Positions 6,338 through 13,816 are shown, numbered from the stretch's first letter. The stretch is 17,813 nt of DNA from JAPXSY01 sp034003585 (GCA_034003585.1 JAVEYH010000070.1:1-17813); one strand, 5' to 3'. The notes: generated by a model from the sequence alone, not told the origin. Made by a program: numbers and translations.

Positions 6338-7852
6338 TCAGGGCTGTGCCGCGCCCAGGGTCCGCGGCCCGCCCGGCAGCGTCACCGGCGGGTAACCCGC
6401 GAGCAGGCTGCCGCACACCCGGAAGGTGGCCGGCGCGCCCTTGCCGTTCAGCGACGCGGTGGCGACGCGTGCGTTCCCGCCGAGGTCCGCGACCCACACC
6501 AGGCGCGTCTCGCCCTCCGCCACCCGGACCGGCACACGCGTGACGAACCCGTTCACCGGATTCCGCAGCTCGATCACATGCTCGCCCGGCTCGACCCCGC
6601 CGCGAAAGAGGTGCGACACCACCGGCAGCGTGTACCAGGCCCGCGTGTCCGCGCGGTTGATGGCCGTGGCCACCGCGCTCACCAGAAACACCGCGGCGGA
6701 AAGCCCGTCATTCCCCTGGGCGCGGGCAACCTCCTGCGCCGCCACCCGCACCGCCGCGCGCGTGACGTTGCGCACCACGATCCCCGGGATGCGCTCCTTC
6801 AGGTCGCGGTACGCGAGCGACTGCACCGAGAGCGCCAGGGCGCTCATGCCGAACGTGCGGTCCTTCTCCCGCACCTCGACCGCCAGGGGCGTGTGCGGCC
6901 CCTCCCGGTACATCGGGAAATCGACCGAGACCACCGCGGTGCCGACGGGCAGCGGGACTTTCACCGACTGCCGCTGCGGCACGAACCCCTCTTCGATCAG
7001 CAGCAGGATCTCGGTCCGGGCGCGCGTCAGGGTCTGCGGTTCCGCCTGCGCCTGCGCGGCCAGCACTTTGAACTGCTCCGCGTCCTGCGTGCGCAACAGC
7101 CGCAAAAAATCCTTCTGGACATACGGGTTGCCCGGCGAAAGCTCCCACGCCTTGCGGAAGGCCACCGCCGCATTGGCCTGGTCCCCCTGCTCCTCCAGCA
7201 GCGCCCCGCTCAGGTACCAGACGAGCCCGTTCTCGAACGAGCTGCGCGTCATCTCCAGCACCGGCGCCATGTTCTGCAACTGCGCGTCCACCTTGCCGAT
7301 CTGGTTCGACTGGCTCGCTTCCGCCTGGACCCGCGCGTCCTGCACCTCCTTGCCGTACTTCTCCGCGATCTGATCCTGCGCGAAGACCGCGCGCCGCGCC
7401 TCGACCGCCGCGGCGTCCGGTTTTCCCAGAAACAGGTGGTTGAGCATCTGGTACTGCAGCGCCTGCACAAACTCGTAGGCCGGCACGTCATACGCGCGCG
7501 TGCGGTCATCCGTGACCGTGCCCGCCAGCACATTCGCGCCCACACTGCCGAGCTTGACCACCGGCCCGGTCTCGGTGGTCGCGATCACCGAGTCGAGCAG
7601 CGGCCCGAAGTTGGTGGAGCTACCGAGAAAATCGCCGGAAAGCATCCGGACCCGGCCGGTCTCCAGAAACCCCAACGGCTTGCTGTACACACTGCGCTTG
7701 AGCTTCTCCGACCAGAGCAGCGCCTGCGGGTCGTCGCCGGCCCGCAGACTCGCCAGCGCCCGGTCCGTGCTGACGTTGGTCGAGACGCACCCGGCCGCGA
7801 CCAGCAACAACAACGCGCCGCATCCGGCGGAACATGGGACCGCACCCCTCAT
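6338..7852 (-). CDS. COG3014-like lipoprotein of the LpoB cluster
   Basis: A 504-residue lipoprotein with a hydrophobic signal sequence ending in the lipobox VAAGC (Cys22). The N-terminal half is helical and repeat-like: FLETGRVRMLSGDFLGSSTNFGPLLDSV, YEFVQALQYQMLNHLFLGKPDAAAVEARRA, and SSFENGLVWYLSGALLEEQGDQANAAVAFRKAWELSPGN, which reads as tetratricopeptide-like. The C-terminal half is beta-rich (VEVREKDR, LSVQSLAYRDLKERIPGIVVRNVTRAAVRVAAQEVAR, YTLPVVSHLFRGGVEPGEHVIELRNP). This resembles uncharacterised lipoproteins grouped as COG3014, which I recall as neighbours of lpoB/ycfL; that link is from memory. GGGAGGG precedes the ATG. No function is known. Confidence 0.7.
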   Translation of the reverse strand: MRGAVPCSAGCGALLLLVAAGCVSTNVSTDRALASLRAGDDPQALLWSEKLKRSVYSKPLGFLETGRVRMLSGDFLGSSTNFGPLLDSVIATTETGPVVKLGSVGANVLAGTVTDDRTRAYDVPAYEFVQALQYQMLNHLFLGKPDAAAVEARRAVFAQDQIAEKYGKEVQDARVQAEASQSNQIGKVDAQLQNMAPVLEMTRSSFENGLVWYLSGALLEEQGDQANAAVAFRKAWELSPGNPYVQKDFLRLLRTQDAEQFKVLAAQAQAEPQTLTRARTEILLLIEEGFVPQRQSVKVPLPVGTAVVSVDFPMYREGPHTPLAVEVREKDRTFGMSALALSVQSLAYRDLKERIPGIVVRNVTRAAVRVAAQEVARAQGNDGLSAAVFLVSAVATAINRADTRAWYTLPVVSHLFRGGVEPGEHVIELRNPVNGFVTRVPVRVAEGETRLVWVADLGGNARVATASLNGKGAPATFRVCGSLLAGYPPVTLPGGPRTLGAAQP

Positions 7853-7925
7853 GAACCCTCCCGTACTTCATCAAAACAGGCTGCGGCGCAACGGGAACCG
7901 GCCCGTCGCGCCGCCCGGTCGCCCA

Positions 7926-9143
7926 TCACTGGATGGCGTTCTGCTGCAGGTTGATCTCACTGCCCTTGTTTCCCACGTCACGCCAGGCGGCGGTGTCGAA
8001 GTTGATCTTCACCCCCTTGCGCATCACCGCTTCGGCATAGCCGATGGCGACCGCCGTGCGGAACCCCTCCAGCGAGCGGTACCGCTGCAAGCCCGCATCC
8101 GACAACTCGAGCGCCACCCGGAAGGTCGCGCCCGGCTGGATGTTCACGGTCTGCTGCCACGGCCGCATCCACTGACGCGAGACGCGCAACTGGTGCAGGC
8201 CGGGCGTGGCCTTGAACGTGCCCGGCGAGGAACCCACGGTCGCACCGTCCAGCTCCACGGTCACCCCGCCGACCAACCGCCGCATCTCGTCGAGCAGCTC
8301 GTTCGGCGCGCGCACGCCGGACTCCAGACCCTGGATCAGCTCGTCCACCGTGGAGGCAACGCTGAACTCGACCAGCGCGGTGTCAGCCGGCGTCGCGCGG
8401 CGCCAGGTGGCCACCTTTCCGGCGATCTCCTGTCCCGTGGCGGTCGACCACTGGTCAAAGAGGTCCTGATAATAATTCATCGCGTCCCCGCCGTCCGTGT
8501 ACTGTCCGGGCACCGGCAGCTTGTTGGTCCAGTTGGACCCGTAAACGGACGATCCGTTGGCGGCCTCGTTCACCTTGGTGGTCACGCGGAGCGTATAGAC
8601 CGTAACCGCTTTGTCCCCCGCCGTGCGGGCGGTGTGGCTGGCCCCGATGATCGACACCAGCATGACGTACTCGCATCCCAGCATCTGGGCCACGCGCACG
8701 GTGGAGCCGCCGGTGAAAATGCCGTCGACCAGACCCGCGCGCTCCTCGGCGGTCGTGACCTTGAAGCGGTTGAAGCCATCCGCGATCTCGGCCTTGTCCA
8801 AGACGATCAGGCCCGCGCCGGCCAGCTCGGCCGAGATGCGGTCCCGCACCCCGTCGACCGCGTCGTCCATGCCGGGCACGCGCGTCTGGTTCTTCACGAA
8901 GATCGCGATCTTGGGATTCTGCGGCTGCGGCTGCGGCGCCAGCACCGCGCGCTTCACCACATCCGCCTCGACCGAGACCACCTCCATGCCGGGGTTGGCG
9001 GCCTTGACCCTCGCTTTGAAGGCCTGCAGTTCGGCCGAGGCATTGGGGTCCAGTTTCTCCGCCTCGGTCACCACCTGCGCGCGGACGGCGCACGCGGCCA
9101 GCGCAGCGGCACACACCAGAATCAGCCCTGTTGGATTTTTCAT
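7926..9143 (-). CDS. Exported protein with LpoB/CsgG-like N-terminal and PEGA C-terminal domains
   Basis: A 405-residue exported protein. The N terminus is a signal sequence; LAAC (Cys18) could be a lipobox, or cleavage could occur after VRA just beyond, so lipid anchoring is open. Residues about 70-130 (PKIAIFVKNQTRVPGMDDAV, then a helix and LIVLDKAEIADGF) resemble the nucleotide-fold segment of LpoB and CsgG proteins. The middle contains YVMLVSIIGASHT and the YTLRVTTKVNEAANGSSVYG strand. Near residues 290-350, VTVELDGATVGSSPGTFKATPGLHQLRVSRQWMRPWQQTVNIQPG is a PEGA-type domain. The ATG at 9143 was chosen because GGAGG lies seven bases upstream and a signal peptide follows. It is 32 bases after the upstream gene, so co-transcribed. 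Confidence 0.7.
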   Translation of the reverse strand: MKNPTGLILVCAAALAACAVRAQVVTEAEKLDPNASAELQAFKARVKAANPGMEVVSVEADVVKRAVLAPQPQPQNPKIAIFVKNQTRVPGMDDAVDGVRDRISAELAGAGLIVLDKAEIADGFNRFKVTTAEERAGLVDGIFTGGSTVRVAQMLGCEYVMLVSIIGASHTARTAGDKAVTVYTLRVTTKVNEAANGSSVYGSNWTNKLPVPGQYTDGGDAMNYYQDLFDQWSTATGQEIAGKVATWRRATPADTALVEFSVASTVDELIQGLESGVRAPNELLDEMRRLVGGVTVELDGATVGSSPGTFKATPGLHQLRVSRQWMRPWQQTVNIQPGATFRVALELSDAGLQRYRSLEGFRTAVAIGYAEAVMRKGVKINFDTAAWRDVGNKGSEINLQQNAIQ

Positions 9144-9175
9144 ATGCGACCTCCACTCCCGTTCGGGGTCCGGAC

Positions 9176-9730
9176 TCAGAAATAACAGTTGAGGATCGGC
9201 AGGAACGGCACGTCGTTGTCCTGGATCACGTTGATGAGCCCGAGCTGGAACCCCATCATCGTGCGGGTGGTGTTGATCACGCCGATCTGGCACCCGTCGA
9301 TGTGATTCGCGCCGTTGTAGAACCCGATCTGCAGCGCCTGGGCCTTCTCCGCGAAGTTGGCCACGCCGATCTGCAGTCCCACGTACTCGCCCGTCACGTA
9401 GTCGACCGGCGCGATCTGCAGGCCGAACCCGTCGCCGTCCACGATGTTGGCCAGCAGCGCGGCCTGGAACCCGTTGCCGTGCCCGGTGGCGCGGCCGACC
9501 GTGCTGATGTCCAGGCCGTCGAAGTCATGACACTCGCCGTAAATGGCGTTGATCCGAAGCCCGCCCACATTGAAATCCCGGAACGGCACCTGCAGCGGCG
9601 TGACCAGGCTGAGCATGAACGGCGTGTACGCGCGGTCCTGCCCCTGCGCCTGTGCCTGACCCCTCGCCGGCAACGCCAGCCCGGCGCCAAGCATCATCAG
9701 TGAACAAACCAACCCTTTCGACAGCTTCAT
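9176..9730 (-). CDS. Exported LA_2272-type surface repeat protein
   Basis: A 184-residue exported protein with a signal peptide (MKLSKGLVCSLMMLGAGLAL, cleavage probably near ARGQA). The mature part contains at least five tandem units of about 14-16 residues built on G-x-Q-I/L-x-x-x-(I/V/Y)-N: GLQIAPVDY, GLQIGVANF, ALQIGFYN, GCQIGVIN, GFQLGLIN. It ends with PFLPILNCYF, typical of this family. Such repeats look like beta-strand/turn units of an outer-membrane or surface beta structure; the function is unknown. The start is fixed by AAGGAGG five bases before the ATG at 9730. It is the first gene of the five-gene minus-strand set and follows a good promoter. Confidence 0.72.
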   Translation of the reverse strand: MKLSKGLVCSLMMLGAGLALPARGQAQAQGQDRAYTPFMLSLVTPLQVPFRDFNVGGLRINAIYGECHDFDGLDISTVGRATGHGNGFQAALLANIVDGDGFGLQIAPVDYVTGEYVGLQIGVANFAEKAQALQIGFYNGANHIDGCQIGVINTTRTMMGFQLGLINVIQDNDVPFLPILNCYF

Positions 9731-9819
9731 ATCGGCCTCCTTGGCTTGAAGACACCCCCTTCCCGCACCCGCCTTCGCTTTGACGGCCGGCGCGATCAAG
9801 GTGGTATCAGACGTTGGGA

Positions 9820-9848
9820 AGTATGCCCCAAAATAAACGCCCGTTCAA
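9820..9848 (-). promoter_or_regulatory. Promoter of the five-gene exported-protein operon
   Basis: On the minus strand TTGAAC (plus positions 9843-9848) is followed after exactly 17 bases by CATACT (9820-9825). Each hexamer matches the sigma-70 consensus at four of six positions. The predicted transcript would start near 9813 and carry a leader of about 80 bases before the ATG at 9730. The gene gaps downstream (32, 73, 73 and 28 bases) fit one transcript. Confidence 0.55.
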
Positions 9849-9871
9849 CCAGATTATTGTTCCGGATATTA

Positions 9872-9880
9872 TGCTATCCT
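9872..9880 (+). promoter_or_regulatory. Extended -10 element close to the glycosyltransferase start
   Basis: TG-C-TATCCT (TG at 9872-9873, hexamer 9875-9880) lies nine bases before the ATG at 9890, leaving room for a 5' leader of only about three bases. No Shine-Dalgarno sequence is present between it and the start codon. It is divergent from the promoter at 9820-9848. Confidence 0.45.
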
Positions 9881-9889
9881 GTGGTCCGG

Positions 9890-11173
<1,284 letters not shown>

Positions 11174-11225
11174 ACAGCGGAGTCAGCGGAAACAGGGATG
11201 CGCGCTGGCCCTCCCGTCCCGGTTC

Positions 11226-11234
11226 TGCTATGGT
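11226..11234 (+). promoter_or_regulatory. Extended -10 promoter giving a leaderless mRNA for the FmdB-like gene
   Basis: TG-C-TATGGT (TG at 11226-11227, hexamer 11229-11234) ends six bases before the ATG at 11241, exactly the spacing seen in front of the permease gene at 4310. There is no Shine-Dalgarno sequence and no clear -35 hexamer. Confidence 0.5.
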
Positions 11235-11240
11235 TGCCGC

Positions 11241-11483
11241 ATGCCGATTTACGAATACACCTGTTCCGAGTGCGGCCACGCTTTCGAGTTTCTGGCCCGC
11301 ACGCTCAACGCCCGCCCCGGCGCGTGCCCCGCCTGCGGCGCCAGGCGGGTCCGCAAACAGCTCTCCACCTTCGCGCCAGCCGCCGCAACGCCCAAAGGGT
11401 GCGGCTCCTGCGCCAGTGCCCCGGCCTGCCCTGCCTCGCGCGCGGGCGGCTGCGGCTGCGCGGGCGGCTGCGGGATCGGCTGA
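11241..11483 (+). CDS. FmdB-family zinc-ribbon protein
   Basis: An 80-residue protein of the FmdB putative regulatory family. MPIYEYTCSECGHAFEF is the typical opening. Two CxxC pairs (Cys8/Cys11 and Cys29/Cys32) form a single zinc ribbon. The tail is Ala/Gly/Cys-rich (GCGSCASAPACPAS and then GGCGCAGGCG), also common in this family. The cellular role is not established; a regulatory function is only presumed from the family name. The start is defined by the MPIYEY motif. It is 67 bases downstream of the glycosyltransferase gene but has its own promoter-like box. A short inverted repeat TGCGGG/CCCGCA overlaps its end (11469-11489). Confidence 0.9.
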   Translation: MPIYEYTCSECGHAFEFLARTLNARPGACPACGARRVRKQLSTFAPAAATPKGCGSCASAPACPASRAGGCGCAGGCGIG

Positions 11484-11528
11484 CCCGCACCCGAAGGAGG
11501 AGTGCATTTTGTTTTTTCGCGCGGCCCC

Positions 11529-11557
11529 TTGACACGCCCCGGAAGAAGCGGTTTAAT
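11529..11557 (+). promoter_or_regulatory. Promoter of the Phe/Tyr (aroF-pheA) operon
   Basis: A perfect -35 TTGACA (11529-11534), 17-base spacer, and -10 TTTAAT (11552-11557, five of six consensus bases). Transcription should start near 11564, only about seven bases ahead of the leader-peptide ATG. This is one of the two best promoters in the window. Confidence 0.8.
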
Positions 11558-11570
11558 ACGCGCACAGCTC

Positions 11571-11645
11571 ATGAACAGCACACGTTCCTATTTTACCTTT
11601 CGCTACTTTAGGTTGCCGGACACACGGTTCGGGTCGACCCGGTAG
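11571..11645 (+). CDS. Aromatic-rich leader peptide of the aroF-pheA attenuator
   Basis: A 24-codon open frame (ATG 11571, TAG 11643-11645) just downstream of the promoter encodes a peptide with the run YFTFRYF at residues 7-13 and a further Phe at 20: four Phe and two Tyr in 24 residues. Such a concentration of the end-product amino acids ahead of a terminator is the hallmark of ribosome-mediated attenuation, as in the pheA leader of E. coli. No clear Shine-Dalgarno sequence is visible and the predicted mRNA 5' end is only about seven bases away, so initiation may be near-leaderless. The peptide itself is expected to have no role other than sensing charged tRNA-Phe and tRNA-Tyr. Confidence 0.75.
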   Translation: MNSTRSYFTFRYFRLPDTRFGSTR

Positions 11646-11718
11646 GCTTTTGGTAAAACGGGAACAGACTTGAAACAAACCGCGTGTCCGGCGACTTCGG
11701 ACACGCGGTTGTTTTTTT
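11615..11718 (+). promoter_or_regulatory. Phe/Tyr transcription attenuator (antiterminator/terminator switch)
   Basis: Three segments are mutually exclusive. Segment 2 (GCCGGACACACGGTT, 11615-11629) lies within the leader-peptide frame. Segment 3 spans 11678-11692. Segment 4 is CGGACACGCGGTT (11698-11710), followed by T-residues. Segments 3 and 4 form the terminator. Segment 2 is complementary to segment 3 (AACCGCGTGTCCGGC) over 15 positions with one mismatch and would form the antiterminator. A ribosome stalled on the Tyr/Phe codons at 11589-11600 leaves segment 2 free, allowing read-through into aroF; one reaching the stop at 11643 covers segment 2, allowing termination. A 12-base palindrome CGGGTCGACCCG (11630-11641) follows segment 2. 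Confidence 0.75.
11678..11718 (+). terminator. Rho-independent terminator (attenuator) ahead of aroF
   Basis: A perfect 13-base-pair stem AACCGCGTGTCCG / CGGACACGCGGTT (11678-11690 and 11698-11710) with loop GCGACTT is followed by G and seven T residues (11712-11718). It is the only textbook intrinsic terminator seen in the window, and it lies 31 bases before the aroF start codon rather than after a gene. Confidence 0.88.
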
Positions 11719-11749
11719 CACCCACCCTTCACGGAAAACGGAAATCTTC

Positions 11750-12790
11750 ATGATCATCGTACTCAAACGCCACGCGACGGAAACCGATATCGCCTCAGTC
11801 AGCGATCTGGTCTGTTCCCTCCGCTACCAGCCGCGCATCATCCGCGGCGTCGAACAGACCGTCATCGCCTGCATCGGGGATGAGCTGAGCAACCGCTCGC
11901 TGGAGGTCCTGAACAACCTGCCGGCCGTGGAATCGGTCTTCCCGGTGCAGAAAAAATTCAAACTCGTGTCCCGCGAGTACCATCCCGCCGATTCGGTCGT
12001 GAATGTCAAAGGCAACCTCATCGGCGGCGGCAACATCCAGGTGATCGCGGGCCCCTGCGCCATCGAGAGCTTCGACCAGTTCCGCACCGCCGTGGCGGAC
12101 CTCAGCCGCTGCGGGGTCAAGATCATCCGCGCCATGCCGTTCAAGCCGCGCACCTCGCCCTATGATTTCCAGGGGCTGAAGCTCGACGGCGTCAAGATCA
12201 TGCGCGACATCAAGGCCGAATTCGATGTGGCCCTGGTCTCCGAGGTGCCGGGGCCGGCGCAGATCGAGATTCTGCGCGATGTCGCCGACATGTTCCAGAT
12301 CGGCGCGCGCAACGCCCAGAACTACGACCTGCTGGAGCATCTGGCCCACGCGGGGAAACCGGTGCTGCTCAAACGCGGCATGGCCAGCACCATCGAGGAG
12401 TGGCTCACCGCCGCCGAGTACCTGGTGGTCAACGGCTGCCCGCAGGTGGCGCTCTGCGAGCGCGGTCTGCGCTCGTTCGACAAGGCCACGCGCAACCTGC
12501 TCGACATCGGGGCCGTGGCCGTGGCCCGTAACCTCTCGCACCTGCCCGTGCTGGTCGATCCCAGCCACGCCGCAGGCACCCGAAGCCTGGTGCCGGCCCT
12601 GGCCCGCGCCGGTCTGGCGGCGGGCGCGGATGGCCTGATCGTCGAGGCCCACCCCGACCCGGTCAACGCGTTCAGCGATGCGACGCAGCAGCTCGAATCC
12701 GCCACGTTCGACCGCTTCCTCGCCGAACTCGAACCCTGGATCGCGCTGGCCCGCGCGCAGCGCGCCCTCCCCCACCCCCAACCCACCTGA
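11750..12790 (+). CDS. aroF: 3-deoxy-7-phosphoheptulonate (DAHP) synthase, AroF/AroG-like type I-beta
   Basis: DAHP synthase condenses phosphoenolpyruvate and erythrose 4-phosphate, the first step of the shikimate pathway. The 346-residue product has the N-terminal ferredoxin-like regulatory domain of the Thermotoga/Bacillus-type enzyme (MIIVLKRHATETDI... RGVEQTVIACIGD ... LPAVESVFPVQKKFKLVSREYHP, 1-85). The catalytic barrel follows: IAGPCAIES (99-107), FKPRTSPYDFQGL (131 onwards), QIGARNAQNYDLL, KPVLLKRGMAS, LCERGLRSFD, LPVLVDPSHAAGTRSLV and IVEAHPDP. Cys103 in GPCAIES is the metal-binding Cys by family knowledge. The ATG at 11750 begins the family-typical MIIV. The ribosome-binding site is weak. 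Expression is probably controlled by the attenuator just upstream; pheA follows after seven bases. Confidence 0.95.
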   Translation: MIIVLKRHATETDIASVSDLVCSLRYQPRIIRGVEQTVIACIGDELSNRSLEVLNNLPAVESVFPVQKKFKLVSREYHPADSVVNVKGNLIGGGNIQVIAGPCAIESFDQFRTAVADLSRCGVKIIRAMPFKPRTSPYDFQGLKLDGVKIMRDIKAEFDVALVSEVPGPAQIEILRDVADMFQIGARNAQNYDLLEHLAHAGKPVLLKRGMASTIEEWLTAAEYLVVNGCPQVALCERGLRSFDKATRNLLDIGAVAVARNLSHLPVLVDPSHAAGTRSLVPALARAGLAAGADGLIVEAHPDPVNAFSDATQQLESATFDRFLAELEPWIALARAQRALPHPQPT

Positions 12791-12797
12791 GCGTCCG

Positions 12798-13501
12798 ATG
12801 ACCCCACACCCCCTGCTCTATCTCGGCCCCGAAGGGACCCACTCCCACGAAGCCGCCCTGCGGTACGCGGGCGAAGGCGCGCGCCTCACCGCCTGCCTGT
12901 CGCACTTCGACCTGTTCGACCGGTTGTGCGGCCCGCGCGCGCGCGTCCGACCCGTGGCCATCGTGCCGGTGGAAAACTCCAGCGAGGGACCGGTCACCCA
13001 GACGCTCGACCAACTGGCGGCGCATCCCGAGGTGACCATCGCGGCGAGCTTTTCCCTCGCGGTCCGGCATCACCTGCTGATCGGCCCCGGCACGCCCTCG
13101 CTGAAAGCGGTGCGGCGCGTGTACAGCCACCCGCAGGCGTTGGGCCAGTGCCGCGCCGCGCTCCGGCGCCTTGTGCCGCACGCGGAACCGCTGCCTGAAT
13201 CGAGCACCGCCGCGGCCGCGCGGCGCGCGGTCACCGAGCCGGGCAGTGCCGCGCTCGCCTCGGCGGACGCCGCGCGGATCTACGGCCTGAAGGTGCTGCG
13301 CCGCAACCTGCAGGACAGCCGCGCGAACACCACGCGCTTTTTCGCGGTCACCGCGCGCGGGCGGCAACGACCGGCGGCACGCCCCGCAGGCGAGGTCCGG
13401 TCCCTGATCCATCTGGTGATCGGCAACCGGCCGGGCGCGCTCCTGCACGCCCTCGCGCCGTTCGACGCCGCCGAGGTGAACCTGACCTTCATCCAGAGCC
13501 G
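12798..13501 (+). CDS. pheA: Prephenate dehydratase (3' end lost in assembly gap)
   Basis: Prephenate dehydratase converts prephenate to phenylpyruvate on the Phe branch. Visible are LGPEGTHSHEAA (9-20), VPVENSSEGPVTQTLDQL, VRHHLLI, YSHPQALGQC, ESSTAAAARRA, and the catalytic TRF (179-181). An ACT domain begins near residue 200 (SLIHLVIGNRPGALLHALAPFDAAEVNLTFIQSR). This is a monofunctional enzyme: no chorismate mutase domain precedes it. The Phe-binding motif usually written ESRP reads QSR just before the gap. Coding runs into 100 Ns, so the last 40-50 residues of the ACT domain are not visible. The start is seven bases after the aroF stop, indicating one operon. Confidence 0.93.
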
Positions 13502-13601
13502 NNNNNNNNNNNNNNNNNNNNNNNNNNNNNNNNNNNNNNNNNNNNNNNNNNNNNNNNNNNNNNNNNNNNNNNNNNNNNNNNNNNNNNNNNNNNNNNNNNN
13601 N
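13502..13601. other. Assembly gap (100 N), probably of larger true size
   Basis: Exactly 100 N residues, the conventional placeholder for a scaffold gap of unknown length. The sequence before it is the middle of a prephenate dehydratase ACT domain; the sequence after it resembles the C terminus of a chorismate mutase. The two cannot be joined by 33 codons without losing most of the second protein, so the real gap is probably several hundred bases or more. Confidence 0.85.
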
Positions 13602-13700
13602 GATGTGCCGGAGCGCATCGCCCGCCTCTACGCCGAGTGGATCATCCCGCTGTCGCGCAAGATCCAGGTTCACGACCTGCTCGCCCCGCACCGAGGGTGA
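13602..13700 (+). CDS. C-terminal fragment of a eukaryote-type AroQ chorismate mutase
   Basis: The 32 codons after the gap encode RIARLYAEWIIPLSRKIQVHDLL and a short tail, then a stop at 13698-13700. This matches the C-terminal pattern of fungal and plant AroQ chorismate mutases (LYxxWxxPLTKxVxVxYLL), where the enzyme rearranges chorismate to prephenate. It does not resemble the end of a prephenate dehydratase ACT domain. Because the gap is of unknown size, I treat it as a separate gene whose 5' part is missing; a fusion to pheA cannot be ruled out, since the frames agree across the Ns by count. A chorismate mutase here would complete the Phe pathway between DAHP synthase and prephenate dehydratase. 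The family match is from memory over a short stretch. Confidence 0.65.
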   Translation, partial: DVPERIARLYAEWIIPLSRKIQVHDLLAPHRG

Positions 13701-13764
13701 TTTGGCGATTGAGGAGTTTTCCCGTTGACGCCCAGACCTTCTGAATTTGGCGAATTCCGGAAAC

Positions 13765-13789
13765 GGTCCGGGTGGCACCGGACCCTCCC
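13765..13789 (-). repeat. Intergenic GGGAG-hairpin repeat, copy 2
   Basis: On the minus strand this 25-base unit reads GGGAG, then stem GGTCCGG, loop TGCCAC, and stem CCGGACC. It is the inverted partner of copy 3, 27 bases away. The two share the GGGAG lead and the TGCCAC loop but differ inside the stem by paired substitutions. It lies between the chorismate mutase fragment and trpE. Confidence 0.6.
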
Positions 13790-13816
13790 AAAGCTACAAA
13801 TACGCCCAAATCCGGC

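Noticed and set aside
6089..7954. 621-codon plus-strand open frame
   Set aside because: It lies opposite the YcfL-like and COG3014-like genes, which have lipoboxes and ribosome-binding sites; its translation is Arg/His-rich shadow sequence.
11469..11516. Terminator after the FmdB-like gene (TGCGGG/CCCGCA with a later T-run)
   Set aside because: The stem is only six base pairs with a nine-base loop, it overlaps the stop codon, and the T-run is about 20 bases away.
12798..13700. Reading pheA as one continuous gene across the Ns
   Set aside because: The tail after the gap does not look like the end of an ACT domain and does look like a chorismate mutase C terminus; the frame match across a placeholder gap is not evidence.
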